A stretch of DNA of 64,000 nucleotides from Puccinellia tenuiflora (GCA_012064385.1 QRDG01000231.1:1277584-1341583), one strand, 5' to 3'. Numbered from the stretch's first letter, positions 12,501 to 24,554 are shown. Notes: generated from the sequence alone by a model not told the origin. Made by a program: numbers and translations.

Positions 12501-13424
12501 TGTATTTCTCCATCATCTACATAAGCCATCCATCAAAGGCGCCGACGAAGACTATCCCTTGTCGGCAGAATCAGTTCATGTATGCTTGGTAACCCCAGAT
12601 TGGACCACGCCCTACATTGATTTCCTAATTAATAAGAAACTGCCCAAGGACGACGAGGTGTTGAGCCGTCAAATTGAGCGCCGATCAAAGGCGTACATGA
12701 TTATCGATGGACAGCTTTACAAACGGAGCACATCCGACATCTTCCAAAGATGCGTCTCTCCAGAAGAAGGGCGGCAAATCCTTGAGGAGATCCACTCCGG
12801 CGAATGTGGGCATCACGTGGCGGTAAAGGCATTGGTCGCTAAGGCGTTTCGACACGGATTCTTCTAGCTGACGGCTAAGGAGGATGCTATCAACATCGTC
12901 AAGACTTGTGAAGGATGTCAGCGCTACGCAAAGCAGGTTCACTTGCCGGCTCAAGAGCTCCGGACGATCCCTATTACTTGGTCGTTCGCGGTCTGGGGGT
13001 TCGACATGGTGGGACCTTTCAAGACGGCAAGAGGAGGCTTAACTCATCTGCTAGTGCCGGTCGACAAATTCACAAAGTGGGTGGAGGCAAAGCCGATCAA
13101 TAAACTCGACGGAGCTATAGCTACAAAATTTATCATCGAGATAACTACTCGATTCGGCATACCACATAGCATTATCACCGACAATGGCACAAACTTTGCC
13201 GTCGGTGAGCTATCGAAGTTTTGCAGCCGATCAAAAATCCGGCTCGACGTGGCATCGGTGGCACACCCGCAATCCAATGGATAGGTAGAGCGCACTAACG
13301 GCATTATTCTGCAAGGTATTAAGCCGAGGCTTGAAACCCCATTGCATCGAGCAGCCGGCGCTTGGGTTGATGAATTGCCGGCGGTCTTATGGAGTATTCG
13401 TACTACCACAAATAGATCGACCGG
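12501..13424 (+). pseudogene. Tat/Retand-type integrase, truncated by an insertion
   Basis: The integrase zinc region (IHSGECGHH ... CEGCQRYAK) and the catalytic core (FDMVGPFKTARGG, IITDNGTNF, then VERTNG) can be read, giving the D, D and E positions. Stops occur at about 12865 (HGFF*LTAK) and 13282 (QSNG*VER). The coding sequence breaks off near RSTG at 13424, where a minus-strand Athila-like LTR begins. The lost C-terminus, PPT and 3' LTR were not found elsewhere in the window. Confidence 0.85.
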
Positions 13425-14717
13425 TGATAATCCCCAAGAGCAAGGAATCACTGTAGCACAATTCGATAAGTATATGAGTCCGAACCCACGAGGAGCTGAA
13501 GGTAAACTATCTATTCTCTAAAGCCCTATAACCCTCTTATATGGCCTTTTATGCAAGCAATAAATTTGAGTATGAAAGGAACTAACTAATGGAAGCAAGT
13601 GATGTGGAGTAGGTTTATCTAGCAACAAATTTCTTAGAGCAAGTTTTCTAATGCAAGTTTCTAAGAGCAGTAAGTAGCAAGGATCTCAAGTAGCAAATAT
13701 CTCAAGGGAGCGAATGTTCTAGCAATTGTTATTTCATTCGTATGGTTGTCACAATTAGTGAAGCACATGTTTTAGTCTTAATTGTTTCTTATAGGGGGGA
13801 GCCATAAATAGTTGTAGCCAAGTAAATGAGCAAATTACACAACTCTTATGATGGATCTCATGGCCAATTAAATGTGCAGCACAAGAATTATTAAGACATA
13901 ATTGTCCCACCATAGCCTTAAGTTCTAGGGTCTCCCATATATCCCCCAATAGAGTAACTTCATGATTCGATAACTAAACTTGTATGCAACCAATCAACAA
14001 ACTATTTCACTAATGCCATGAACAAATCACTTCTCAAACATAGATGGAGAGACACAATAGATCACGGGAAAAGTATATTGCATCATACATCATGTTTGCC
14101 AAGAGTTTACAGTGGAGAGATGGAGATGATCTTGCTGTAGATGTTGATGATGATCACGTCGGAGGGGGGTGGAGCCCTCCGGAGGTGGTTTCTGGCGGCG
14201 TTTCCCCCCTCCGATCTTCTTCGGCGGCAGCCTTCTGTCTCTTTGTTTCTAGTTTTGTGTTTCTCCGCCACCTCCTCCTGGAAAATGTCGGGGGACTATT
14301 TTTATAGTCGTTTTTAGGTCACGAGGAAGCTTCGGGAAGAAGGATCGACGCAAACGGGGCCACGGGGGCCAAAAGAGGTGGGCCCACGCGGCCAGGTACA
14401 TGGGCCGCGTGGGGCACCCTCTTTTGCCCCTCCGGCCTCCGTTTTCTTGCTTCCTTTGCTCCTAGGTCTTACTCCTTCCAAAATAATGATCCTCGTAAAT
14501 TTGCAGCTCATTATGACGTCGTTAAGGCCCTGAAATAAATAAGGAAATAAATAGGGGTTTTCTGCCTGCGCAGGATTAATTCCATAAAAAGGGGAAATCA
14601 TTATTAATTACCAAAAATCATTAAATAACAGTAATATACCCCTTATATGATGCAAATATGAATGAAATATAAGTATTATAGTGCAAAGTTCATGTATGCA
14701 TTTTATATGCATCAACA
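13425..14717 (-). repeat. 3' LTR of an Athila-like element inserted in the Tat integrase
   Basis: On the minus strand the LTR would run from TGTTGATGCATATAAAATGC (starting 14717) to GGATTATCA (13425), about 1.29 kb with TG/CA ends. A TATA-like CTATAAAAAT lies on the minus strand at about 14292-14303. A purine tract (AAGCTTGGGCA on the minus strand, 14718-14728) sits just outside, where a PPT should precede a 3' LTR. The left end is less sure than the right, because the integrase frame could read a few bases further (to about 13437). Confidence 0.6.
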
Positions 14718-17700
14718 TGCCCAAGCTTAACTCATGCTCGTCCTCGAGTATGGATGTGATAAAACTAACATGAACTTTGCAATATAATAACAACATGAAT
14801 ATAAAAGATGATTTCTACTGCTACATAAAGTCAAATGATTCATTATTCAAAGAAGTAGCAATATGCAAACAGTTTATAAAGTGATATCAAGTATTCAATG
14901 CAAGGATGTTCAATGATAGTTCACAAAGTGTAACATAAAAGATAGTAATATGGACCACATGTATGCAATATGATAAGTAAGAACATCCTACATAGGTCAT
15001 AGAGTGAAGATGAAAATCTGAATATAAAAGGTGGACACTTTGGAAAAGATATATAAATGAGTAGAGGTAAAACATGCATAAGTTTCATCTATCCTCCAAA
15101 CTATTCTACTTAAGTTATTGAATGCAATGGTAATACTTGGTGTCAAGCTCTCATTCCCCTATCATAGCATCTTAAATGATTAAAGTTTAATGTGAAAGCA
15201 AATATGAATAGTGGTTTTGATAAAGTAAAGGTTAGATGTCTCATGCCCCTTGAATACAAGTACCTACACCATGATTACTCAACTTGGGAAACAAAGCAAG
15301 TTTAAGTTATCTATCATTGTAAGTGATAATGGTATTATCAAGAGCCTCAACTGGGGTACCTCTTGTCCCATGATATGGATCAAGCCCACATCAAAACAAC
15401 AAGACAAACAAACATAATGAACAACCTCAACACCCTTTTTATTTACCACTTGTTATAGCTTTTTATTGTAGGGTGTATCACAGAAAGTTCAAAATAGCAT
15501 GTAAGTAAATTTCCACCATGAATGATGCATGGCTTAGATTAGCGGTCCAGGTTTCTCTCTAACCATTTATACAAACTCATTTAAACTTACTCTATTTCCA
15601 CATTATTTCACCATGATAGGCATCCATAAACAAAAGTACATGATATCAACTAAATAAATGATGGAACATGTTGAAAGCTTTGCATGTGACAGCACATATG
15701 GGCTAACTCCCAACCTTAAACATTTATCAAGCCACTATCATCATAATATTAATCACAATGGTTCATGTTTATTAAATGCAATAAAAGTAAAGTGTGCATC
15801 AAGTTTGCGAGAGCTTTTTAGCCAACTTTTCCCATTACAATAAATAACATCATCATTTTCATTTAGAGGCATAGATAACACAAATAACATTATAAACATA
15901 CTTGGAATAGCATAAAGCTAATATGTAGATATGGTGGACTCACTAGAAAAACTTTGGTTGAAGGTGTTGGAAACAAGTTTTTACTTGTTGGAATTTTTGG
16001 GCTAGCAAAAGGGAGAAAGATGACCATCTAGATGCATGCATGAGTGTCCATAGAACTAACTAATTCATGTCAAACAAGGTGAAATAACATACATCATCAA
16101 AAGATGAATAAAAGATAGCTCATGATAAAGCATTTGCAAATTATTAGTCATAAAGAAGCTCATGAATCATGTAACTATATGTGTCATTAAAAATCAACTT
16201 AGACATCCCTTTTCCCAATACAATAAAAACATGCAAGATATTTCAACCCATATTTCCAGTAGCTCTTTCATATATAAATGATAGTGTGGTGGTCTCACAA
16301 AATAAAAATCAAAGCAAAAACAAACAAAAAGACGCTCCAAGTTTATCCGATAAAGTGTACTGATAAAAAAACAGAAGTTAGACGTGTGCAAACCGAGAGT
16401 GTGTAGGTCCAGTGGGTATGTTCTCACATCCCCAAGCTTATGGTTTTCACCATCCTTGGATAACTCATGGTGCATCTCTTCCAATCCCTGTGAAAAAACT
16501 CCAAAACACCGTTTCTCCCATTTCTTTTCTGTGGGGTGACGTTAGTAGAGATAAATAAATAGGTTTCTTGCTGCATATAATCCATGGAATAAAATACATA
16601 TGAATGTACAGAAAGTGTATAATGTTATATGCTTACTCATAAACTCAATTGGATAAAAAAGATTCAACTTAAAAGTTCAAAACAAGCATAAAACAATACG
16701 GGACAGAATCTGTCCAGAAAAACAGCAGCAGCAAAACGTATTTTTCTGTCCTACTTAAACTCATCAAAAAATTATGAAAAAATTCAGGCATATAGAGTAT
16801 GAAAAGTTGCAGTTACATTTAAAATATCAGCTCATTATGAGTTACATAATAAAAATGAAAAATCAAACCGTGCACAGACTTCGTGCAGGAATAAAATCTC
16901 CGAATAGAAATAGCAACTTTGTCAAACCAAAATGGGTAAAACTTGGCACTTTATTAAGAATCCCAGAAACTAAGCTAAGAAAACATTCTCTTGTTACAGC
17001 AAGAGGACACAAAGAAAATTAAAAGTAAAAACAACCGGGTTGCCTCCCGTAAAGCGCTTTCTTTATAGCCATATAGCTAGGCTTACTTACTTGGTATCAA
17101 GATGATTGGAGTGAGATGACTTGGCATCCCCAAGCTTAAATTCTTGTATGTAGGGTGAGCTCAGGGGTTACATCCACAAGCTTGAGTTTTTGTCCCTCTT
17201 GATCTTGTTCATCACCCTCAATTCTTCCACCTTAAAATTTATCTCACACAAAACTCATCATAAACTTGATTAGAGGGGTTAGTGCCTTCATAAATTAAAT
17301 CCACATAGATACAGCAAAGACATATCATGAATTGATTCTAAACATTATCTACTCTTAATATGGTTGTGTAATGCTCCTTGATCAAAAGAACCGCACAAAA
17401 CACAAGTAATGAGAGCAATACGAAATAAAGACAGAATCTGTCAAAAACTGGACAGCCCGTAAAGAGTGAATTTTCAGAGACACTTACGTTGCTCAAACCA
17501 AAAAGCTTTGAACTAATGAATTGTGTATTAATAACTGAAGATTTCTGTCATAAAATATAAAGTCAATATTCTTCTTCTGTGATTTTTAACATTTTTTGCA
17601 GTGAAGCTCAGGAATCTGTTTTCTAGACAGCAAATCACTATTGTTTAATCCTACCTCTCAAAAGAGGTTATTCTTGCCTTTTAAGATGAAAAACAAGATA

Positions 17701-17870
17701 CAAAGGTGATGTCACTCTTTTTTTTTGGTTTTAGCTTTGGGAAAGATTTTAATGATAGGGACTTTGCAATGGTTCCATTGGCATGAACAACACATGTTCA
17801 AGGTCGACCCCAACTTCTCCATTAGTCATCCTTCTCATTTACTTTCCCAATTTTTATGTAAAGTGAAAAA
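14718..17870 (-). mobile_element. Athila-like internal non-coding region, 5' truncated
   Basis: AT-rich sequence without gag, pol or a long ORF. Besides the PPT next to the LTR, two further PPT-like CCCCAAGCTTA motifs (plus-strand sense) occur near 16432 and 17128. Repeated PPT-like tracts in the 3' internal region are familiar in Athila-group elements, and the plus-strand Athila-like element at 35542-44903 shows the same thing. No 5' LTR is seen and the element fades out near 17870, so it is a truncated relic. Confidence 0.55.
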
Positions 17871-18886
17871 CTTAAACTAATTGTTATCAAATAGTAGGTT
17901 GGAGTAGTGTTGTGTGCAAGTGCAAGTGCAAGTGCAATATTGGAAGAAAAATTGCTGGAGTAGTGTTGTGTGCAAGTGCAAGTACTCAACTGCAAGCAAA
18001 AAAAATCTTTGAGTAGCTATCATGTTCTGAATCAAATGCGTGTACTGCACTACACTACTCCACTGCAAGAACACAATGAGAGAAGAAACTAAATCAAATT
18101 TTAATTACGGCACGACACAGCTAAATTTTAATTAACTGGAAAGGTTTCTAGGCCAAGATGTGCTCTCAATTTCTTGGACTGAATTAACACTTAAAAGTAC
18201 TCCAAGCAAGCATGTGCTATTGCAGTAGAAAGGAGAAGAAAATGTAGAGAGGAGTAAAATAATTTCACTGGTCCATTTGGTCAGAAAAACAGCATATGAA
18301 CATAATTTTGCAAGCTAACAATAACAGTAGCAGTAGCAGAAATTGCAAGCTAACGGTAGCACATAAGAACATAATTTTACTCCGCAACTTGCTCTGTCAG
18401 TGAGAGTACTACTGCAAGGTACTGGTACGCAATCAGGCTATCAAGGCAAACTGCAGGCTATCAAGGTAATCTGCAGGCTCGGTCGTGAATTGAGTACTTT
18501 TATTCTACTCCAAGATCTACTGCAAGTACTCCAAAATCAAGCAGTACACAAGATCAATAAAGCAAGAGAAGAGAGAGGAGCACGTGACGCACGGTGAGGA
18601 CGACGATGGTGCGGACACCGTGAGGAAGACGATGCCGCAGCTCCGCCGAATCGCAGCTTCGGCGCCATGAGGACGAAAATGTCAGTCACGCGGATCGAGC
18701 GCCTCCTCCGCTGCTCTGCCGAATCGCAGATCCAGCGCCGCCCTAGATCCAACGCCTCCTCAAACGCAGATCAAGCACGCGCAAACGCGGATCGAGCGCC
18801 TCCTCGCCTAACAGCTGGTAAAAAAACCACCTTTGACCTCCATTTCGACGGGTTTGGGAGAAGAATCGGGGTGGGATAAGAATCGG

Positions 18887-18979
18887 GGAGGAGGCCAAGG
18901 AGCGGTTCCAGGAGGAGAAAGATGGCTGAGCAGAGAGTAAGCGCCCTGGATCTACTGGAACCGCTCCTTGGCCTCCTCC
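18887..18979. repeat. Perfect 24-bp inverted repeat in J-domain coding sequence
   Basis: Arms at 18887-18910 and 18956-18979 are exact reverse complements, separated by 45 bases. Both derive from the sequence coding EEAKERFQ of the J domain. The inverted arm keeps GAG after the glutamine codon, where the direct arm has the TAG stop, so the inverted arm preserves the older state. A transcript would fold into a 24-bp hairpin. Confidence 0.85.
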
Positions 18980-19262
18980 ACGCACGTCGAGCTGCCGGAC
19001 GCCGCGCACCTGTCCGGATGCCATGTCTGCAGCAACAACAATAACAAGAAGAGGATATGAGGTTACAGATTCGCGGCGGGGCACGTCAGGTAGAAGCCCC
19101 GTCGGTCGGTCGAGGACTCACCATGGCGAGCTTCCGGTAAGCGAGCCTGAGGTCGGCGTCGGAGCACTCCTTCTTGAGCCCGAGGACGCTGTAGAGGTCT
19201 GTGCCGGACACATCCTCGTCGTAGATGCCGCCGCTGCCACCCACGTCGATCGATACACCGTC
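18900..19262 (-). pseudogene. J-domain (DnaJ-like) gene fragment, broken
   Basis: The minus strand encodes DLYSVLGLKKECSDADLRLA then YRKLAM up to 19122, followed by a good donor (ATG/GTGAGT). After an intron of about 95 bp with acceptor CTGCAG, translation resumes at 19026 with TWHPDRCAASGSSTCVEEAK then ERFQ. The HPD tripeptide needed to stimulate Hsp70 is present. The helix IV region reads FQ*IQGAYSLLS: a TAG replaces what is usually a glutamate codon. The fragment then runs into an inverted copy of itself and loses similarity. J proteins are Hsp70 co-chaperones; this piece lacks any client or C-terminal domain and is probably a captured, dead fragment. Confidence 0.75.
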
Positions 19263-19588
19263 GTTGGTTTGTGTCAGTGCGGCAGCGGCGTCGGAAGCCG
19301 GCCAGCCGGGCGCACGCGGAGGGAACAGAGAGGGGAGAGAAAGAGACGTTCCGCGCGTAAGAGAACGGAGAGGGGAGAGAGAGATCGTGGGGTGTCGTTG
19401 TGGGGGGTGGGGGGTTGGGATGGGCGGGTGCGGCCGTGCGGGTCGTTTTTTGTCTTCTTTTTTTTTGGGGGCGTGGGATGAATTTGATGAGGTGCTCATC
19501 ATTGGGAGGTTGTGGGTCGTTGGATTGTGATTGAAGGGCTCAGGTTGTTTGTGTCATACCCCTCTCTCTCTTTTATTATTAGTAGAGA

Positions 19589-20882
19589 TTATCAAGGTAG
19601 TATAAAGAACTCCGTAGACCACCTAGCGACGACTACAAAGGCTGGAACGAGCCGAAGGCACGCCACTGTCACCGCCCCTCCCTTATTGGAGCCGGACAAA
19701 CCTTATTGTAGTAGACAGGCCCGGATGAACACATGTACAAAGTGTGCAACGAACAGGGCCCAAAGTTTTTGGCGGCCCATTATTTATGTAAGCATATTAT
19801 TGATTTGCTGACCCATCAAAATAAAAAACAAGAAAACGTGAGTTTGGCCGAACTGGGCCGCACGTCGCTGACTCTCTGCACTAGGAACGAAGAGTCCAAT
19901 CGATTGGGATCGATCAGTCTGCCATTTATAGTTCTAAAAAAAGATTAGTCTCCCGTTTCCTTTTCGCTCTGTTCTACCGCCTCTGCGGAGCGAATCTCGT
20001 CATCTCGACTCCCTGTCTACCGAGCGGTCGCCAGGCTGCCGATCGGCAACCGCTCGGCCGCCGATCGACTCGGCACTAGCACTCTCCGTCGTCTCCGACA
20101 ATCACTCACGCGGCCATCCGTAATTCATCCATCTAATTTCCAAACTAATTAGCAATTTTGTTAATACTTTAATTAATTTTGCTATTTCATCTTCTGTATC
20201 CAGCGGTTCAAGAACCTTATTATGGGGAAGCACAAATATCGTGACGAAAAGCGTAAGCGTAAAGAAAAGCAAGAAATTTTAATAAACATTGTGCGACGGG
20301 GAGTTCAATAGGTATGCTTCTTAATTATGTAATTGCTATATAAAATATTAAAACATATACATTATAATTGTTGAATACTTAAAATTGTCTAGTGATATAA
20401 AACCCATCACAGAGCCCTGGATTTTGCCAGCTCGGCCATGGTAGTAGATAGTCGGGAAGTTGTCGTGCTAAGGACACACAGGACCAGAACAACAACCATT
20501 GCCGATGAAGAGAAGCATGGATCGGACTGTAAACACATGAACACAGACGAACAAACACCAGATCCAAACGGATCCACCATATACAAACATCGAGCGAATC
20601 TCGCGAGATCCGCTAGAGATACATCTCGACAGGCCCTCCGACGACGCTAGGCGGGAAGAACTTCATTGCATCTTCAGAACCGCCGCGTCGATTTAACAAC
20701 CGCGGGTGTGTGCCTTTACGTTTGCGACGGTAGATAATTTTATCCCCACTCCAGAAAAAAAAAATTCCTAGTTGCCAACTGCTATTTTCACGATCCGCGC
20801 CAGCCCCCCAGGCCCCCACTACTTCTTGCAGTTTCCCGACTCAGTTTGCCTATCGCACTCGTCCCCAGATCAAACGCCATGC
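19589..20882. other. Upstream region of the C2H2 gene, with a possible hAT N-terminal scrap
   Basis: No full gene is seen. A 29-residue basic frame at 20222-20311 (MGKHKYRDEKRKRKEKQEIL at the start) resembles the lysine-rich N-terminus common in TTF-zinc-finger hAT transposase genes and is followed by TAG/GTATGC. It follows a polypyrimidine-like stretch ending in CAG. I treat it as a possible fragment only. The stretch 20390-20700 shows no clear motif. No convincing TATA box was found before the C2H2 start. Confidence 0.25.
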
Positions 20883-21611
20883 ATGGCGCTTCCTCCAGCG
20901 CCGCCGCTGCCCCACGAGAGCCCTGACACAACACTCACGCTCGGCCTCCCCTACTCGCTGGTCTCACCGACACCGAGGCAGCATGCCCGGTCACCGAGGC
21001 TGGCCGAGGGCATCAGGGTCGTTCGGTCTTCTCCCACCGGCGACGACGCGACTCCGTGCACCGAGTGCGGCAAGCTCTTCCCGTCCTGGAAGGCGCTATA
21101 CGGGCACATGCGCTGCCACCCGGATCGCCAGTGGCGCGGCATCACGCCCCCGCCGCGCTTTCTCCACGGTGGCGCCGGCCGGTTCACCGTGCAGGAGCGC
21201 GAGGTCGCCGCCAGCCTCCTCATGCTGTCCGCAGCGAGTCCTGCAGGCACCGGCAAGGGCAAGAAGAGCATTGCTGCTGCCTCTCCTAGCGCGGTGGAGA
21301 GCTTCGGCACGTCGGCGTCGGCTGCACCGGATCCGCCGGCCAACTACGACCACGGCCACAAGTGCAACGTCTGCAACCGCGGGTTCGCCAGCGGACAGGC
21401 GCTCGGCGGACACAGGCGATGCCACTTGGTGGGGAATGCGGCGGCGGTGATTGCCACCGCGGGTAGCAGCCGGTCAGCAATGTCCGTTACGGCGGTGGCG
21501 ACCGTGCTGGACCTCAACTTGCCACCACCGGCTACGCCTTTGTTTCTGAAGAGCGACGTCCAAGGCAGCAGCATGCACGAGCTGCTGGATTTGAAGCTTG
21601 GATATGTTTAG
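20883..21611 (+). CDS. Two-finger C2H2 (ZAT-type) zinc-finger protein
   Basis: Intronless, 242 residues from the ATG at 20883; an in-frame ATG at 20772 would add a poorly composed 37-residue leader and is less likely. Finger 1 is C59-C62-H75-H79 within FPSWKALYGHMRCHP, followed by DRQWRGI. Finger 2 is C161-C164-H177-H181 with the plant QALGGH core (172-177). Hydrophobic LxLxL motifs of the EAR repressor type lie at the N-terminus (TLTLGL, 17-22), at LDLNL (209-213) and at the C-terminus (LDLKL, 235-239). Family knowledge: such proteins are nuclear DNA-binding repressors that recruit co-repressors, often in stress or developmental control. The exact orthologue is unknown. GC content is high, as in many grass genes, and the frame is intact. 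Confidence 0.9.
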   Translation: MALPPAPPLPHESPDTTLTLGLPYSLVSPTPRQHARSPRLAEGIRVVRSSPTGDDATPCTECGKLFPSWKALYGHMRCHPDRQWRGITPPPRFLHGGAGRFTVQEREVAASLLMLSAASPAGTGKGKKSIAAASPSAVESFGTSASAAPDPPANYDHGHKCNVCNRGFASGQALGGHRRCHLVGNAAAVIATAGSSRSAMSVTAVATVLDLNLPPPATPLFLKSDVQGSSMHELLDLKLGYV

Positions 21612-21827
21612 GGCTTTCGCACAAAGCTTCAGTTGCTAGGTCTGTATGTACATAGGCAATGTAATTGTGCATATGTGTATTCTCTAGATTGCATATGTTC
21701 TTTAGTGTGCCAGCTGATTTTCAGATGGACGTTTTATTATCTTTCTGAATTGGCTTGTGTTGTACTCTATAGTGTGTGGACTGACTGTAGCATATTGTGT
21801 AAATATTACGTGTAGCTATGTTCAAGT

Positions 21828-21833
21828 AATAAA
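21828..21833 (+). terminator. Poly(A) signal of the C2H2 gene
   Basis: AATAAA lies about 215 bases after the stop codon in an AT-rich 3' region, a reasonable plant near-upstream polyadenylation signal. Its use is inferred. Confidence 0.5.
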
Positions 21834-22780
21834 GTACCAACAATCATCCTTGCTTTATATGGTTACTTTTTGTGCCATCCTTTTGTTTGTAATTGATATT
21901 ATTATTTTTGCAAATACTATGACATTTTTTATGAAAAGAAGATGTGAGCGACCATCCAGATCAGCTTAGGAGTTGAAAGAGTTATAACTTAATTCCCATC
22001 TACTTTTCTCAGTTGCAACAGGTATACAACTAGAGAAACCCGGTTGTACCTCATGTGCACGAAACATGACGCAAATCCAACGACTAAAGGTTTGACCGAG
22101 CTCTAACTTAATTCCCATCTAGATAAGAATTAGCAATCCCAAAAGAATATAGAATAAAGATAGAAATAACTGACCATGTTCCCTTATTCTCGATTATGAA
22201 CTTCAAAATCAAGTAGGTGAAACAAGAGGTGAATGGGGGTAGCCTAAGCTTCAACAAGTTTCGATAGGGAGGTGTGGAGCCATGGTGTTTTGCAAGGGGC
22301 AGTCCAAGCCTGCGTGCCGAAATTGACTTTGTGTGATTCTAACGAAAACTTTCACATCTAATTAATACACACCACTAGAAAAAACAAAAAGTTATGCTAT
22401 CTTGTAATAAATTTGGCTTCCATTTTCATTTATATTTTTGGAGTGACTAGACCCCAGTCGGTTGAAGCCACTCATGATTCTGTACCAAGTGAATACTCTT
22501 TTTCCATGAACATAGATTTTCTACCGTGTGAACATTTCCCCCTCACTTGCACACAGCTAATCCATGCCAATTCACCGAACGACACGAGGCACAATGCAAA
22601 TCCAATAACTGAGGCCCTGACTGTGCTTCTGAGAATTAGCAAAAACTTTATATTTTATTTAGAAACTAATCTGATCAAGAACATAAATAAAAAATCTCTG
22701 ATAAATCAATTTCTTTGATGCCCTATTTCTATCACGAGCATTTTTTATTTATTTCGAGTGTCCACTAGGAGTAAGTTGGC
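21834..22780. other. Intergenic AT-rich stretch
   Basis: No gene. CTAACTTAATTCCCATCTA-like phrases occur near 21986 and 22105, and a phrase like GACACGAGGCACAATGCAAATCC near 22578 echoes one at 22057-22080, so the stretch may hold a decayed imperfect repeat. Nothing else can be supported. Confidence 0.4.
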
Positions 22781-22784
22781 CGCT

Positions 22785-23059
22785 ATGCTAGCCCATGGGC
22801 CTCTAGTACCCACCAACTTGGAATGGAGTCGATCCACTGGCACATGGCCCAAGAGAAAAGGCACACCCTAGATCTGGCCATAATCGATCCGACGGCGCAG
22901 ATCCCTCACGCCTGACGCCTCCGCTATAAACACTACCCCAACCCTAACCTCGCCCACCTTACCTTCTGTATCCCCCCAAGCCGCCGCCGCCGTCTCTTCG
23001 GATCATTCCTCCCGGAGACCTTGAGAGCGCGGTGCACGAGCAAACCCTAGCCTCTCACC
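22785..23059 (+). promoter_or_regulatory. Promoter and leader of the eS27 gene
   Basis: TGGGCC (22796-22801) and GGCCCA (22846-22851) are site II-type elements. A TATA-like CTATAAA is at 22924-22930, and a telo-box AAACCCTAG at 23042-23050, just before the start codon. The combination of site II elements and telo-box is a known signature of plant ribosomal protein genes with high expression in dividing cells. The transcription start would fall near 22955. Confidence 0.65.
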
Positions 23060-24554
23060 ATGGTACGGCGTCCCCCATTGCTCGATCTCCCTGGCTTCCC
23101 TCGTTTGGATTTTGTTTGATTTACGGTTCTGATTTTCTTTGATTCCGGTGCGGTGGTGCAGGTGCTCCAGAACGACATCGACCTCCTGAACCCGCCGGCG
23201 GAGCTCGAGAAGCTCAAGCACAAGAAGAAGCGCCTCGTCCAGTCCCCCAACTCCTTCTTCATGGTAACCCCCCTTCTACTCTTCACCACTCCCTGCATGT
23301 TCTCCTTTTTGGGCCCCGGTGCAGCGCGTTGCCGTAGTACGTAGTTGTAGCCGAGGATATTGCCTGAGTTCGTGCTAGTTTACGCGTCTGGTCGTGATTT
23401 GTCCTGTAGGTTCGTGCTAGTTTATGGGGCAGGTCTTCATTAGTTCCGAACCAGGCTTTAGTTGATTCGTTCTGTCGAATGTCAACAGACGAGCATGTAT
23501 GACACCCTCATAATTACCACGTATTTCAGGGATTAGAAAATATCTAATGCGAATATAAATTATGTGGGCGAACAGTTAATTGCCAGTCTGAAATTAGTTG
23601 TTTGGGTGGATCAATCGAATCGCCCTGAACAGACATTTCCATGCAACTTAGTGACATGTCCCTTTGTTACAGCCTTAGCACTTGTCTACAGCGGGTAAAT
23701 TGTGAATGCAATGGATTAGATGTGCATTTCTAATGCCAAAGTTTGACATATTATTTTGCTGTGAGGATTATGTTGTTCTAATCGCCACTTGTTAACTTTT
23801 GCAGGACGTCAAGTGCCAGGGCTGCTTCAACATGTAATATTTCTTATCTGCTGTGTTCTGTGCAAGTAAATAGCTCAGTATTTTCATTTGGCACTGAGTA
23901 GTCTTAAATTTTCGCTTGATGTCAAATGCATCAGTCATGCTTTAAGGAAATGTTATTGGCTAGGCGGTTGTTAAAAGCTAGGTACATGCATAGTTTATCT
24001 ACTGATTTGTGTTCAGCGCTGGTTTCTATGACTGCATATGTTCCTTAGGTTAATTAAAGAACCAAAGATGTGTGCCTTTCAGCTGTTGTTTTCTCTTTGT
24101 TTTGGTTCTGCGTTGTACTTACCTAGATATTAATACCCTAGTTGTATACACCATCCTTTTTGTTACTGTTGTTTTCATCGTTTCATATTTCTTTCTTGAA
24201 CCATTAGTCTCCTTTGTCATTTTACAAATCTATTTTGAAGTACTTCACTATACAGCACATCATATATCAATCATTTATTTCTAATCTCATTGGGACCATT
24301 GATTACTAGTCTATTTGCCATGGTTGCCCTTTTTCTATTTTTCTTCATCAGAATACACATTAACATGTCATTTATTACACTTACACCTTTGACAGATTAC
24401 TGAACTTAACCCTTCCTATGCTTGCAGCACTACTGTGTTCAGCCACTCCCAGACTGTTGTGGTGTGCACTGGATGCCAAACCGTGCTCTGCCAGCCAACG
24501 GGTGGAAAGGCCAGGCTAACTGAGGGATGCTCCTTCCGTCGCAAGGGCGACTAA
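23060..24554 (+). CDS. RPS27: Small-subunit ribosomal protein eS27
   Basis: Four coding exons: 23060-23062 (the ATG alone), 23162-23263, 23805-23833 and 24428-24554. All introns are GT-AG. The joined CDS is 261 nt, giving 86 residues, the normal length of plant eS27. The protein starts MVLQNDIDLLNPPAELEKLK and ends EGCSFRRKGD. A C4 zinc ribbon is formed by C39, C42, C58 and C61 (CQGC and CTGC). eS27 is a component of the cytosolic 40S ribosomal subunit. Separation of the start codon from the rest by an intron is common in plant ribosomal protein genes. The open frame, exact splice sites and promoter elements suggest that it is functional. Confidence 0.96.

Larger units (their letters stand above)
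17871..19588 (-). mobile_element. Probable Helitron remnant with a 5' terminus at 19588
   Basis: On the minus strand, sequence starting at 19588 reads TCTCTACTAATAATAAAAG, which fits the grass Helitron 5' consensus TCTMTAYTAMYHNW. The next plus-strand base is T, as expected for insertion between A and T. A broken host gene fragment (J domain) lies just inside, in the same orientation, as in gene-capturing Helitrons. I found no CTAG-type 3' terminus with a hairpin at the low-coordinate side, so the left boundary is only a guess. The region 17880-18560 carries short GCAAGT and GCAGGCTATCAAGG repeats and nothing I can name. Confidence 0.5.

Noticed and set aside
20772..20882. Longer N-terminus for the C2H2 protein from an upstream in-frame ATG
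   Set aside because: The 37 extra residues are unlike the family, whose members start shortly before the TLTLGL-type motif. The ATG at 20883 gives the expected length.
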